A DNA stretch of 64,000 nucleotides from Rhodococcus rhodochrous (GTDB lineage Bacteria; Actinomycetota; Actinomycetes; Mycobacteriales; Mycobacteriaceae), in contig NZ_LT906450.1 in the NCBI RefSeq assembly GCF_900187265.1, positions 5,013,444 to 5,077,443 of the forward strand, given 5' to 3'. Below the pieces are notes generated by a model. It worked only from the letters and a program-made list of their open reading frames with translations. It was not told where the DNA came from and searched no databases. Each line of letters begins with the position of its first letter. Position 1 is the first letter of the stretch. The position numbers were made by a program, and so were the translations under genes. Below, in pieces: positions 15,969 through 24,110 of the stretch.

Positions 15969-16481
15969 ATGCCCTCCGAGACACCCCAGCCCGACTACGT
16001 CGATCGCGTACGCCTCGGATGGACCGCCCACTACCCCGACCTCGACCTCCGCCCCATCGACGTGATCGGGCGCATCACCCGCATCGGGTCGCTCGCGCTC
16101 ACCTACTTCGATCGGGAACTCGAACCGAGCGGCATCAGCCGCAGCGAGTTCGAGGTGCTCAGCGCACTCGCCCGCAGCGACCATCCGTTACGAGCCAGCG
16201 AGGTCACCTCGATCACGGGCATCTCCGGTGCGTCGACGACGAAACACACCGAGCGACTCGCCAATCTCGGCCTCGTCGAACGCAAACGACTCGAACGCGA
16301 CGGCCGCGTCGTGCTGCTCACCCTCACCGACGACGGGCGCGCACTCGTCGAGAAGGAATTTCCGCGACGCCTGGCGCGCGAGCGGCAGATGCTCGACGGA
16401 CTCGACGACGACGAGGTGCAGGTCCTGTCCGACCTGTTGCGCAAGGTCGTCCGCAACGTCGAGAACCACTACCCGGCCTGA
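15969..16481 (+). CDS. MarR-family transcriptional regulator
   Basis: A 170-residue winged-helix regulator: helix pair SRSEFEVLSALARSDHPLRAS, recognition helix ITGISGASTTKHTERLANLGLVER, the wing RDGRVVLLTLTDDGRALV, and a C-terminal dimerisation helix. MarR proteins are usually repressors relieved by small phenolics. It is divergent from the FUSC exporter gene and very probably represses it and itself. The start lies six bases after a -10-like TAGACT, so the mRNA may be leaderless. Confidence 0.88.
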   Translation: MPSETPQPDYVDRVRLGWTAHYPDLDLRPIDVIGRITRIGSLALTYFDRELEPSGISRSEFEVLSALARSDHPLRASEVTSITGISGASTTKHTERLANLGLVERKRLERDGRVVLLTLTDDGRALVEKEFPRRLARERQMLDGLDDDEVQVLSDLLRKVVRNVENHYPA

Positions 16482-16494
16482 CGCCGGGAACAGC

Positions 16495-17010
16495 TCAGGG
16501 CATCTCCTGCGTCTCGGCCCGTTCGATCTCGCTCACGGCACGACGCAGATATGCCTCGGGAGCCACACGGCGCGCAGCGACGAGATCGGCGACGACGAGC
16601 AGACCCGCGGCCAGATACTGCTCGGGACGGATCCTCGGGCGCTCGGCGTCGGGATCGGACACACCGAGCGCGCCCGTGAGCACGGCGACGACGGCATCGG
16701 GTTCGAGCGACGGCAACCATCGCAGTCCGGAACGGACGGAGCGTTCGAGCACGGCCTGCACGTCCTCACCGGCGAGGCCGTCGGGATGCAGTTCCTCGAG
16801 CAACTCCCGGACCATGCCCGCATGCACGGCCGTGACCTGCTCGTAGGGCAGGTCGACCAGCACAGCGACCGCCTCGTCGAAGGGCTCGGCCGACTCGCTG
16901 CGGGCAGCGGCGAGCGCATCGGCGGTGGCCGTCGCGATCTCCCGCGGCGTTCTCGGCCAGTGGTCGGGCCACACAGCGATCTCCTGTCCTTCCTCCGTGC
17001 ACCCGGTCAC
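16495..17010 (-). CDS. Hypothetical protein downstream of DUF72 gene
   Basis: About 160-171 residues, acidic and helical, with no motif I recognise: DHWPRTPREIATATADALAAAR, an EAVAVLVDLPYEQVTAVHAGMVRELLEEL block and PEQYLAAGLLVVADLVAARRVAPEAYLRR near the end. It may be a small DUF4259-like cytoplasmic protein, but I do not claim that. The GTG at 17010 overlaps the DUF72 stop as GTGA, suggesting coupling; an alternative GTG at 16974 has a better ribosome site (AGGAG six nucleotides upstream). It converges on the marR gene. Confidence 0.6.
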   Translation of the reverse strand: MTGCTEEGQEIAVWPDHWPRTPREIATATADALAAARSESAEPFDEAVAVLVDLPYEQVTAVHAGMVRELLEELHPDGLAGEDVQAVLERSVRSGLRWLPSLEPDAVVAVLTGALGVSDPDAERPRIRPEQYLAAGLLVVADLVAARRVAPEAYLRRAVSEIERAETQEMP

Positions 17011-17819
17011 AGGCGTTCCTGCAACGCGAGCGCGTCGTGCGGGGCACAGCCTTTCATGTCGTTGTCGAAGTACACGTAGACGTCCCTGCCGTCGCCCAGC
17101 CATCCGCGGATCCGCTCGGCCCACACGTCGAGCACCTCGGGGGTGTACCCGCTCGCGTACAGCTCCTTGTCGCCGTGCATCCGCACGTAGACGAAATCGC
17201 TCGTGACATCGGTGAGGAACGGGAACCTTCCGGCCGTGTCGGCGACGACGAGCCCGATGTCGTGCGCGCGCAGCAACTCCACGGCCTCCGGACTCGCGAG
17301 GTCCGGGTGCCGCACCTCGACGGCGTGACGCAACGGACGCTCGGCATCGACCTCCACCCACACCCGGTCGTCGGCGAGCTTGTCGGTGTGCCGGCGTGCG
17401 AGTGCACCGGCGGCCGGCGTCGTGCGGGGCAACCGGTCGAAGAAGTCCGCGAGCCTGTCCTCCTCGAAACCGAGGGTCGGCGGGAGCTGCCACAGCACCG
17501 GACCGAGTTTCGGGCCGAGCGCGAGCACACCGGAGGCGAAGAAATTGGCGAGGGCGTCGTCGACACCCGCGAGCCGTTTCATGTGGGTGACGAACCGCCC
17601 GCCCTTGACGGCGTAGACGAAGTCGTCGGGTGCGGCGTCCCGCCACGCGAGGTAGCTGCTCGGGCGCTGCAGCGAGTAGAACGAGCCGTTGATCTCGATC
17701 GATCCGAACCGCCCGGCGGCATATTCGAGTTCCCGGCGCTGGACGAGTCCTTCCGGGTAGAAGTCTCCGCGCCAGCCCGGATAGCGCCACCCGGATATCC
17801 CGATCCTCGCCCTGGCCAC
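17007..17819 (-). CDS. DUF72 family protein
   Basis: A protein of about 270 residues of the DUF72 (YecE-like) TIM-barrel family: RIGISGWRYPGWRGDFYPEG, INGSFYSLQRPSSYLAWRDAAPDDFVYAVKGGRFVTHMKRL, GPVLWQLPPTL, RHAVEVRHPDL and YVRMHGDKELYASGY, ending with the typical VYVYFDNDMKGCAPHDALALQERL-type tail. Its biochemical role is unknown; the family is widespread and often near DNA or thiol metabolism genes. I prefer the GTG at 17819 (VARARIGIS) because family members start just before the RIGISGW strand; the frame stays open to 17867. Confidence 0.82.
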   Translation of the reverse strand: MARARIGISGWRYPGWRGDFYPEGLVQRRELEYAAGRFGSIEINGSFYSLQRPSSYLAWRDAAPDDFVYAVKGGRFVTHMKRLAGVDDALANFFASGVLALGPKLGPVLWQLPPTLGFEEDRLADFFDRLPRTTPAAGALARRHTDKLADDRVWVEVDAERPLRHAVEVRHPDLASPEAVELLRAHDIGLVVADTAGRFPFLTDVTSDFVYVRMHGDKELYASGYTPEVLDVWAERIRGWLGDGRDVYVYFDNDMKGCAPHDALALQERL

Positions 17820-17917
17820 GTTCCCGAGCGTAACCTCGCCTGCGATTCGGCAGGCGAAGCAGCACAACCGCGCTTATCCTCTGGGCTACAAGATCACATC
17901 ACACGCCAGGAGCCGTC

Positions 17918-18499
17918 ATGTCCACGAGCTCGGTTTCTTCCAACGATCCGTTCCGATCATTACTGAAGCAGATCTGGTGGGTGGTGCTGCTGCGCGGCAT
18001 CCTCGCCGTTCTCTTCGGTGTCGTCGCACTCGTCTGGCCCGGCATCACCGTCTGGGCGCTGGTGGTCGTCTTCGCGGCCTACGCGATCATCGACGGCATC
18101 GTGCTGGTCGTCCAGTCGATCCGCGACAAGTCCGAGGGCTGGGGCTGGTGGCTCGCCATGGGCGTCGTCTCCGTCCTCGCCGGTCTCGTCGCGCTCTTCT
18201 GGCCCGGCATCACCGCACTGGCACTGCTGTACGTGATCGCGTTCTACGCCATCCTGTTCGGCATCACCGGCATCGTCGGCGGTGTCCGCTTCCGGAAGGT
18301 CCCCGATTCCGGATGGGTGTGGTCGGTGCTCGCGGGCGTCGTGGCCGTCCTGTTCGGCATCGTGCTGCTGGTCTTCCCCGGCGAGGGCATCCTGAGCCTG
18401 ATCGTCCTGCTCGGCATCTACGCGATCCTGTTCGGTGTGCTGCTCATCATCCTGGCGTTCCAGGCACGCAGCGCAGCGAAGAAGGCCGGCGTCATCTGA
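17918..18499 (+). CDS. HdeD/DUF308 family membrane protein
   Basis: A 193-residue protein with six hydrophobic helices arranged as three repeats of about 55 residues (ILAVLFGVVALVWPGIT, VVSVLAGLVALFWPGIT, GVVAVLFGIVLLVFPGEG), each repeat having a WPG or FPG turn. This is the HdeD/DUF308 pattern; E. coli HdeD is linked to acid resistance, while the actinobacterial roles are unknown. The ATG at 17918 is preceded by CAGGAG. It is divergent from the DUF72 gene. Confidence 0.85.
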   Translation: MSTSSVSSNDPFRSLLKQIWWVVLLRGILAVLFGVVALVWPGITVWALVVVFAAYAIIDGIVLVVQSIRDKSEGWGWWLAMGVVSVLAGLVALFWPGITALALLYVIAFYAILFGITGIVGGVRFRKVPDSGWVWSVLAGVVAVLFGIVLLVFPGEGILSLIVLLGIYAILFGVLLIILAFQARSAAKKAGVI

Positions 18500-18524
18500 C
18501 CACCGGCCTTCTCCCCGATCGATC

Positions 18525-18932
18525 TCAGGCGTTGCGCAGACGACCCCACGCGTGCCAGCGATCGATCTCGATCCACGCGTTCACACGCTTGCCGTCACGC
18601 GCGTGGTACGGCTTGCCCGTGTAGTGGCGAGCGATCCGGTCGATGTCCTCCAGGGACGGATCGTCGGTGAAGTCGACGACCCGTCCCTGGAGGCTCACGT
18701 GCGTGATCCAGTCCTGCGGATCCATCGCCGACAGGCTCACCCGCGGATCGTTCCGCAGGTATTCGAGGCGCTTACGGGTGGAGTCCATGTTGACGAGGAT
18801 CCGGCCGTTCTCGAAGAGATACCAGGTCGGAACGGACACCGGCTGACCGTCGGGGCGCAGTGAGCTGATCGTGGCGTAGTTGGGCTGGGCGAGGAACTCG
18901 GCAACGGCCTCGGGTACGGGTCGTTTCGGCAC
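18525..18932 (-). CDS. PPOX-class F420-dependent enzyme
   Basis: A 135-residue split-barrel protein of the pyridoxamine-phosphate-oxidase superfamily: FLAQPNYATISSLRPDGQPVSVPTWYLFENGRILVNM, then TRKRLEYLRNDPRVSLSAMDPQDW and HVSLQGRV. This short type in actinobacteria binds deazaflavin F420, FMN or heme (Rv1155/Rv2074 relatives) and reduces small substrates. The substrate is not known. It ends RWHAWGRLRNA, close to family length, so it looks intact. Confidence 0.85.
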   Translation of the reverse strand: MPKRPVPEAVAEFLAQPNYATISSLRPDGQPVSVPTWYLFENGRILVNMDSTRKRLEYLRNDPRVSLSAMDPQDWITHVSLQGRVVDFTDDPSLEDIDRIARHYTGKPYHARDGKRVNAWIEIDRWHAWGRLRNA

Positions 18933-19060
18933 GGCACTCCCTTTCGATGCGGCGGACAGGGTCTCGATATCGAGACTAGGCCGTGATTCCCGGCGAAACC
19001 GTCCCCGGTGATGCGGGGTGGACCGACCATGGATGTCGAGATCCTCGAAAGGAGACGGTC

Positions 19061-19390
19061 ATGCCGCGATATCTCTGGCAGGTGAACTACACCGCGGACG
19101 GCGCACGCGGGCTGCTCACGGACGGCGGTACGTCCCGGCGCGACGCCATCGTCCGGATGGTCGAAAGTGTGGGCGGGACGGTCGATTCGGTGCACTTCGC
19201 GCTCGGCGGCCACGATCTGTACGTGCTCGGCGAGGTGCCCGACGAGGTCGCGGCCGCGACACTCGAGCTCCGCACCATCGCCTCCGGTGCCGCGCGCTCC
19301 ACGCCGATCGCTCTGCTCACTCCCGAACAGGTCGACGAGGCCGCGCGCCGCGACGCGAGTTACCGGACGCCGGGGAGCTCGGGCAGCTGA
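19061..19390 (+). CDS. GYD-domain protein
   Basis: A 109-residue alpha/beta ferredoxin-like protein of the GYD domain family: MPRYLWQVNYTADGARGLL, then GGTVDSVHFALGGHDLYVLGEVPDE, where family members carry the GYD motif (here GHD), and ARSTPIALLTPEQVDEAARR. The function of the family is unknown; these are small stand-alone proteins probably binding a small molecule. The ATG at 19061 has AAAGGAG upstream, so the longer in-frame extension is rejected. Confidence 0.8.
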   Translation: MPRYLWQVNYTADGARGLLTDGGTSRRDAIVRMVESVGGTVDSVHFALGGHDLYVLGEVPDEVAAATLELRTIASGAARSTPIALLTPEQVDEAARRDASYRTPGSSGS

Positions 19391-19462
19391 CCGCTCGCCT
19401 CCCACGACACGCTGCTGGGTATCGTCTGCTCATCCTGTTGCTTTCCCGAAGAAAGTGAATTC

Positions 19463-20764
19463 GTGATGAGTGTGCGCCCGGCCCAGCGCAGCGACCGCCG
19501 CCCGGCCCGCATCCACCCGGCATGGTGGGTCGCCGCGGTGGCCTTCCTCGCGTTGTTCGGCGCCGCCGGCTTCCGGGCGGCACCCGGCGCGCTCATGGTG
19601 CCGCTGCACGACGAGTTCGGCTGGTCGACGAGCGTGATGTCGCTCGCGGTGAGCATCAACCTCGTCCTGTTCGGACTCGTCGCACCGTTCGCCGCCGCGC
19701 TGATGGACCGGTTCGGCATGCGCCGCGTGATCTCGTCGGCACTGTTCCTGGTGGCCCTCGGCGCCGGCGGCAGTATCGCCATGACCGCCTCGTGGCAGTT
19801 GCTCGTCTTCTGGGGACTGCTCATCGGTACCGGTACGGGATCGATGGCCCTGGTCCTGGCGGCGACCATCGCCGACCGCTGGTTCGTCGAGCGTCGCGGC
19901 CTGGTGATGGGCATCCTCACGGCCGGTTCCGCGACCGGTCAGCTGGTGATCCTCCCTCCCGTCGCCGCGCTCGCGGAGAACGTCGGGTGGCGGCAGGCCT
20001 CCCTCGTGATCGCCGCGGCGGCGCTCGTCGTCGTCCCGCTGGTGTGGGCGGTGATCCGCGACCGTCCCGACGAGCGCGGTGTCCTGCCCTACGGGGCCGA
20101 CCCCGGGACCTACGTCGCGCCGGCGCGGGCAACCGGTGGTGCCGTCGCCCGCGCTCTCGAAGGGCTGGCCTTCGCGGTGCGTCACCGGGCCTTCTGGGCG
20201 CTGGCGATCGCCTTCGCCATCTGCGGAGCCACCACCAACGGGCTCGTCGGCATCCACTTCATCCCCTCGGCCCACGACCACGGCATGCCCACGACCACCG
20301 CGGCGAGCCTGATGGCGGCCGTCGGGATCTTCGACATCGTCGGCACCATCGCCTCCGGATGGCTGACCGACAAGTTCGATCCCCGCAAGTTGCTGGCCTT
20401 CTACTACACCTTCCGCGGCGTGGGCCTGCTCCTACTGCCCTGGCTGCTGCAGGAGTCCGTGCATCCCAGCATGATCCTGTTCGTCGTGGTCTACGGCCTG
20501 GACTGGGTCGCCACCGTGCCGCCGACCGCGATGCTGTGCCGCCGGATCTTCGGCGACCGCGGAACCATCGTGTTCGGCTGGGTCTTCGCCTCCCATCAGA
20601 TCGGTGCCGCGGCGGCCGCTTTCGGAGCCGGGGTCATCCGCGACAACCTCGGCACCTACACCTACGCGTGGTGGGCCGGCGCGACCCTGTGCGTGGTCGC
20701 CGCCTCGTTGTCGATCCTCACCAGGGGCCGCGTCGCCACGACCGCACCGGCGGGCCGCAACTGA
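19463..20764 (+). CDS. MFS transporter (monocarboxylate/oxalate-type)
   Basis: A 433-residue permease with about twelve transmembrane helices. Motif-A-like loops are visible after helix 2 (AALMDRFGMRRV) and in the second half (GWLTDKFDPRKLL). The start GTG at 19463 is followed by an ATG one codon later. Substrate is unknown; similar actinobacterial MFS proteins carry organic acids. It converges on the AMP-ligase catabolic operon, so it may import a related acid, but no sequence evidence ties them. Confidence 0.85.
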   Translation: MMSVRPAQRSDRRPARIHPAWWVAAVAFLALFGAAGFRAAPGALMVPLHDEFGWSTSVMSLAVSINLVLFGLVAPFAAALMDRFGMRRVISSALFLVALGAGGSIAMTASWQLLVFWGLLIGTGTGSMALVLAATIADRWFVERRGLVMGILTAGSATGQLVILPPVAALAENVGWRQASLVIAAAALVVVPLVWAVIRDRPDERGVLPYGADPGTYVAPARATGGAVARALEGLAFAVRHRAFWALAIAFAICGATTNGLVGIHFIPSAHDHGMPTTTAASLMAAVGIFDIVGTIASGWLTDKFDPRKLLAFYYTFRGVGLLLLPWLLQESVHPSMILFVVVYGLDWVATVPPTAMLCRRIFGDRGTIVFGWVFASHQIGAAAAAFGAGVIRDNLGTYTYAWWAGATLCVVAASLSILTRGRVATTAPAGRN

Positions 20765-20803
20765 GCGACGCGACCGCGTGCGAATCGTGACGATGCAGGG
20801 GCA

Positions 20804-22501
20804 CTATCCGGTTCGGGAGTCGCGTTCGCTACCGGCCCACTCGCGGGCCCACTCGCGCAGTTCCACGGCGCGGATCTTCGAGCCGTTGCCCCCGACCGTG
20901 GTGGGCATCCGCTCGATGATGTGGATCGCCGTGGGCACCTTGAATGCGGCGAGAGTCTCGCGGCACCAGGTCCGAAGTGTCTCCGAGGTCGTGTCCGCGG
21001 GCGCGTCGTCGGTGGGGACGACGAATCCGATCGCCTCGGTGTATCCGCCGTCGCCGGTGATGCCGACGACCTTGGCCGTCGCCACGCCGGGATGCTCCGC
21101 CAGGCGCGTCTCGATCTCGGCGGGGTCGACGAGGAAGCCGCGCAAGCGCAGGACGTCGCCCATTCGGCAGATGTAGCGGAAGCCTCCGTCTCCGAGGTCG
21201 ACGGCGAGGTCGCCGCTGCGGAACCAGCCGTCCGCCGTGAACGCGCGTGCCGCGGCGTCGGGGTTGCCGAGGTAGGCGTCGACGACGTTCGGGCCGCGGA
21301 ACTGCAGTTCGCCCTGTTCGCCGGCCGGGAGGACCCGATCGTCGTAGGGATCGGCGACCCGCAGTTCGATCGCGGTGTCGACCGCGCGTCCGCCACCGTT
21401 CCAGCGCACCGATTCCGGATCGTCGGCGTTCCACAACATCGCGAGGGCGAACACCTCCGACGACCCGAACACACCGGACGTGTGGGTGCCGAATTCGTCG
21501 CGCAGCCATCGGGCGATCTCGTGGGAGCGGCCGAGGAAGTCGGCGATGCCGACCCAGCGCAGTGACGACAGATCGACGCGTTCGCCGTCGTGCCAGGCGT
21601 CGTAGAGACGGCCGAACAGATCGTCGGCGCCCACCGCGTGCGTGACCCCGACCTCCTGCATCCGGCGCAGAACGGCATCCGGATCGAAGACCGTCTCCAT
21701 GAGCAGCGCTCCCCCACCGGCGAGTGCGGCCATCGCGGTACTGAAACCGAAGACGCCCGAGACCGGGAGCACGCACAACGCCACGTCGCCCTCGACGACC
21801 TTCATGATCACAGCGTCCGCACGTCCGTGGCGGACGACGGCGTTACCGCGGTGCGCGGCCAGCTTGGGCACACCGGTGGAACCGGACGTCGTGAACGCCA
21901 CCGCGATCCGGTCCTCGGGATCGTCGTCGATCCCGGCCGGGGTGAGTGTCGCGGTGTCGGGGGTCTCGGGCGCGCTCGCGCCACGCGTGTCGCCGCTACC
22001 GGCCGTCCAGGCTCCTCCGCCGAGGTCGAAGTCGGCCGGGGAAGCCGACGCGTTCGCCGGTCCGGACACCACCGCGACCACCGGGGTGGCCACATCGGGG
22101 ACGGACGCCGCGGCCTCGGTGAGCCGGCCGAACAGGTCGAGTCCGTGGAAGGCGGCCGGCACGGCCACGACGGCAGGTCGCGCGGCGGTGAGGATGTGCG
22201 CGACCTCGCGGGTGTTGTAGCGGGTGTTGACACCGATGACGTGGGCGCCGAGTGCGGAGGCCGCGAACTGCCACACGAGTGCGTCGGACCAGTTCGGCAA
22301 CATCACCGCGATGCACTGGCCCGCGCGCAGGCCGATGCCGTCGAGTTCGCTGCGCACGGCCTCGACCCGGTCGCAGAACTCTCCGCGGCTGCGCGCCACC
22401 GCCACGTCGTCGACGATGTCGTAGGCGATCGGGGCATCCGGGTTCGCGGCGACGAGGCCGTCGAGCAGTGCGGGCAGGGTGTCGGTGCGGGTGGTGGTCA
22501 C
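20804..22501 (-). CDS. Class I adenylate-forming enzyme (acyl-/aryl-CoA ligase)
   Basis: A 565-residue ANL-superfamily ligase that activates a carboxylic acid with ATP and joins it to CoA. Motifs: P-loop-like FTTSGSTGVPKLAAH, the A5-type FGSSEV, DGWFRSGDLA, YICRMGDVLRLRGFLVDPAEIE, and the catalytic-lysine tail GGNGSKIRAVELR. The substrate pocket cannot be assigned. A low-complexity insertion (GGGAWTAGSGDTRGASAPETPDTA, beginning near residue 160) is unusual. It is the last gene of a four-gene operon; its GTG start overlaps the hydrolase stop by 4 bp. Confidence 0.88.
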   Translation of the reverse strand: MTTTRTDTLPALLDGLVAANPDAPIAYDIVDDVAVARSRGEFCDRVEAVRSELDGIGLRAGQCIAVMLPNWSDALVWQFAASALGAHVIGVNTRYNTREVAHILTAARPAVVAVPAAFHGLDLFGRLTEAAASVPDVATPVVAVVSGPANASASPADFDLGGGAWTAGSGDTRGASAPETPDTATLTPAGIDDDPEDRIAVAFTTSGSTGVPKLAAHRGNAVVRHGRADAVIMKVVEGDVALCVLPVSGVFGFSTAMAALAGGGALLMETVFDPDAVLRRMQEVGVTHAVGADDLFGRLYDAWHDGERVDLSSLRWVGIADFLGRSHEIARWLRDEFGTHTSGVFGSSEVFALAMLWNADDPESVRWNGGGRAVDTAIELRVADPYDDRVLPAGEQGELQFRGPNVVDAYLGNPDAAARAFTADGWFRSGDLAVDLGDGGFRYICRMGDVLRLRGFLVDPAEIETRLAEHPGVATAKVVGITGDGGYTEAIGFVVPTDDAPADTTSETLRTWCRETLAAFKVPTAIHIIERMPTTVGGNGSKIRAVELREWAREWAGSERDSRTG

Positions 22502-23373
22502 AGCGCTGCCTCCTCGGGAACAGCGACCCGGCGCAGTTCACCGATCCAGGTGTCGGCGAGCGCGGCGAAGTCGTCGATCTCCTCCATCGGATAGTGTCCG
22601 ATACCGGCCAGTGCCGTGAAGCGGGCGCGTCCGGGAAGTGCATCGTTGATCGTGTCCGCGGCCCGGGCCACGGCATCGGGGTCGATCCACGGGTCGTCGA
22701 CACCGGCGACGAGATGGATCGGTGCGGTCACCCGGTCGAGACGGTCGCGCACGTCGTGGGTTCCCCAGCCGATGAGGTCGGACGACGAGATCTCCGGGTC
22801 CTCCCGCTTGTGCATGAGCGCGATCGTGTGTGCCTTCGCCTCCGGAACCGAACGTCCCACGGATGCAAGGGTTCCCAGATAGGTACGCTCGGAGCGCGAC
22901 GGACCGGCGACGTCCTCGAGTTCGCGGCGCAGACCGGCGACGTTGACGCGGCCCGGGCCGGGTTCGGCCTCCATTGCGACGGCACCGGACAGCGGGCGGT
23001 CCGGGCGGGTCGCGAGTTCGAGGGTGAGCTTGCCGCCGATCGAGCAGCCCATGACGAACGGCCGGTCGATGCCGAGCGCGTCGAGCACCGCGCACAGCCA
23101 GTCGCCGTAGGCGATCAGGCTCGTGACGGGGCCACCGGGTGCGGGTTCGGAACGTCCGTGGCCGGGCAGATCGGGGACAATGACCCGGTAGCCGCGATCG
23201 GCGAGATCGCGGGCCACATGGCGCCACTGCACGCCGCTCTGGCCGGCGGTGTGGATGCACAGGACGGTGGGCAGATCGGTCGCGTCGAGAGCGCTGCCGG
23301 ATCGTGCGTCGGGGGTGACGATCTCGACGAAGCCGAGCGCTCCGCCGATCTCCAGATAGCGGGCCTCGATCAT
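22498..23373 (-). CDS. Alpha/beta hydrolase
   Basis: A 291-residue alpha/beta hydrolase. Seen in order: CIHTAGQSGVQWRHVARDL (oxyanion loop region), VIVPDLPGHGRSEPAPGGP, the nucleophile elbow region VMGCSIGGKLTLELA (Cys-Ser, GCSIGG), the acid HLVAGVDDPWIDPDAV and the late His IGHYPMEE. This is the standard Ser-Asp-His layout; the substrate could be an ester or a ring-cleavage product. Start and stop overlap its neighbours by 4 bp each, so it is translationally coupled within the ACAD - SCP2-like - hydrolase - ligase operon. Confidence 0.87.
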   Translation of the reverse strand: MIEARYLEIGGALGFVEIVTPDARSGSALDATDLPTVLCIHTAGQSGVQWRHVARDLADRGYRVIVPDLPGHGRSEPAPGGPVTSLIAYGDWLCAVLDALGIDRPFVMGCSIGGKLTLELATRPDRPLSGAVAMEAEPGPGRVNVAGLRRELEDVAGPSRSERTYLGTLASVGRSVPEAKAHTIALMHKREDPEISSSDLIGWGTHDVRDRLDRVTAPIHLVAGVDDPWIDPDAVARAADTINDALPGRARFTALAGIGHYPMEEIDDFAALADTWIGELRRVAVPEEAAL

Positions 23374-24110
23374 GAGCGGGCCTTTCGGGCGAGGGCACGG
23401 GCGTGCCCGATGATCGTGTTGAGCGGCTTGGTCAGACGCAGGTACTCGTATCCGTCTCCGGTGGAGGAGAATTCGCCGCGGATGGCGCGGCGCATGAAGT
23501 CGTCCTCCTCGGACAGGACGAGATCGGCCCAGGCGTGGTCGGGTGCGACGAAGGTGAACGTCGCGCCGTGCGGGGTGCGCCGGGTGACGTCGACGATGCG
23601 TCCCTTGTAGATGCGCAGGTGCAGTTCGGTCTCGCCGCTGCGCAGTCCGATGGTGCCGTCCCAGGTGGACAGCGACGAGGTGAATTCCCGGTCGTCGGAG
23701 AGGCTCTCGGCGAGCAGGGCACCCCAGGCCGGTGTGCAGAAGTCCAGTTCGGGAGCCGACGGCTGTTCGTCGTCGAAGGTCCATGTCTCGGTGCCGGATT
23801 CGCGTACCGTGCCGGTCGCGTCCACGAGCCGGACGTAGCGGCGCGCGGTCCGACCGGACACGCGGGTGATCACGGTGTCCGCCGAGACGACGTCCGAGAC
23901 GGAGACCGGATCGTGTGCGTTCCAGTCGAATCCGGACGGGACACCACCGGGGACGGGCGTGACGAGCGATGCGACGGCCAGGGCGCCGAGGACGGGTGAG
24001 TTCGCCGGTGCCACCGTGCCGGCGTCGGTCAGGACATCGGCCACGGCGCGGGGTTCCGAGACGGTGCGGTCCCCGACGGTGAGCGGGCGGGTGACGGTGT
24101 GTGCGCTCAT
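23370..24110 (-). CDS. SCP2-like sterol/lipid-carrier domain protein with N-terminal hotdog-like half
   Basis: A 246-residue protein I do not recognise as one family over its full length. The C-terminal half (about residues 125-245: PAWGALLAESLSDDREF, WDGTIGLRSGETELHLRIYKGRIVDV, RRAIRGEFSSTGDGYEYLRLTKPLNTII) has the beta/alpha pattern of SCP2 sterol-carrier domains. The N-terminal half (SGFDWNAHDPVSVSDVVSADTVITRVSGRTARRYVRLVDATG) resembles a strand-rich hotdog or MaoC-like segment, which is weaker. Both start and stop overlap neighbours as ATGA. It probably binds an acyl-CoA or lipid intermediate of the pathway encoded by the operon. Confidence 0.65.
   Translation of the reverse strand: MSAHTVTRPLTVGDRTVSEPRAVADVLTDAGTVAPANSPVLGALAVASLVTPVPGGVPSGFDWNAHDPVSVSDVVSADTVITRVSGRTARRYVRLVDATGTVRESGTETWTFDDEQPSAPELDFCTPAWGALLAESLSDDREFTSSLSTWDGTIGLRSGETELHLRIYKGRIVDVTRRTPHGATFTFVAPDHAWADLVLSEEDDFMRRAIRGEFSSTGDGYEYLRLTKPLNTIIGHARALARKARS

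Noticed and set aside
18525-18932. PPOX gene and GYD gene as one regulated unit
   Set aside because: They are divergent and 128 bp apart; no shared motif was found, so no link is claimed.
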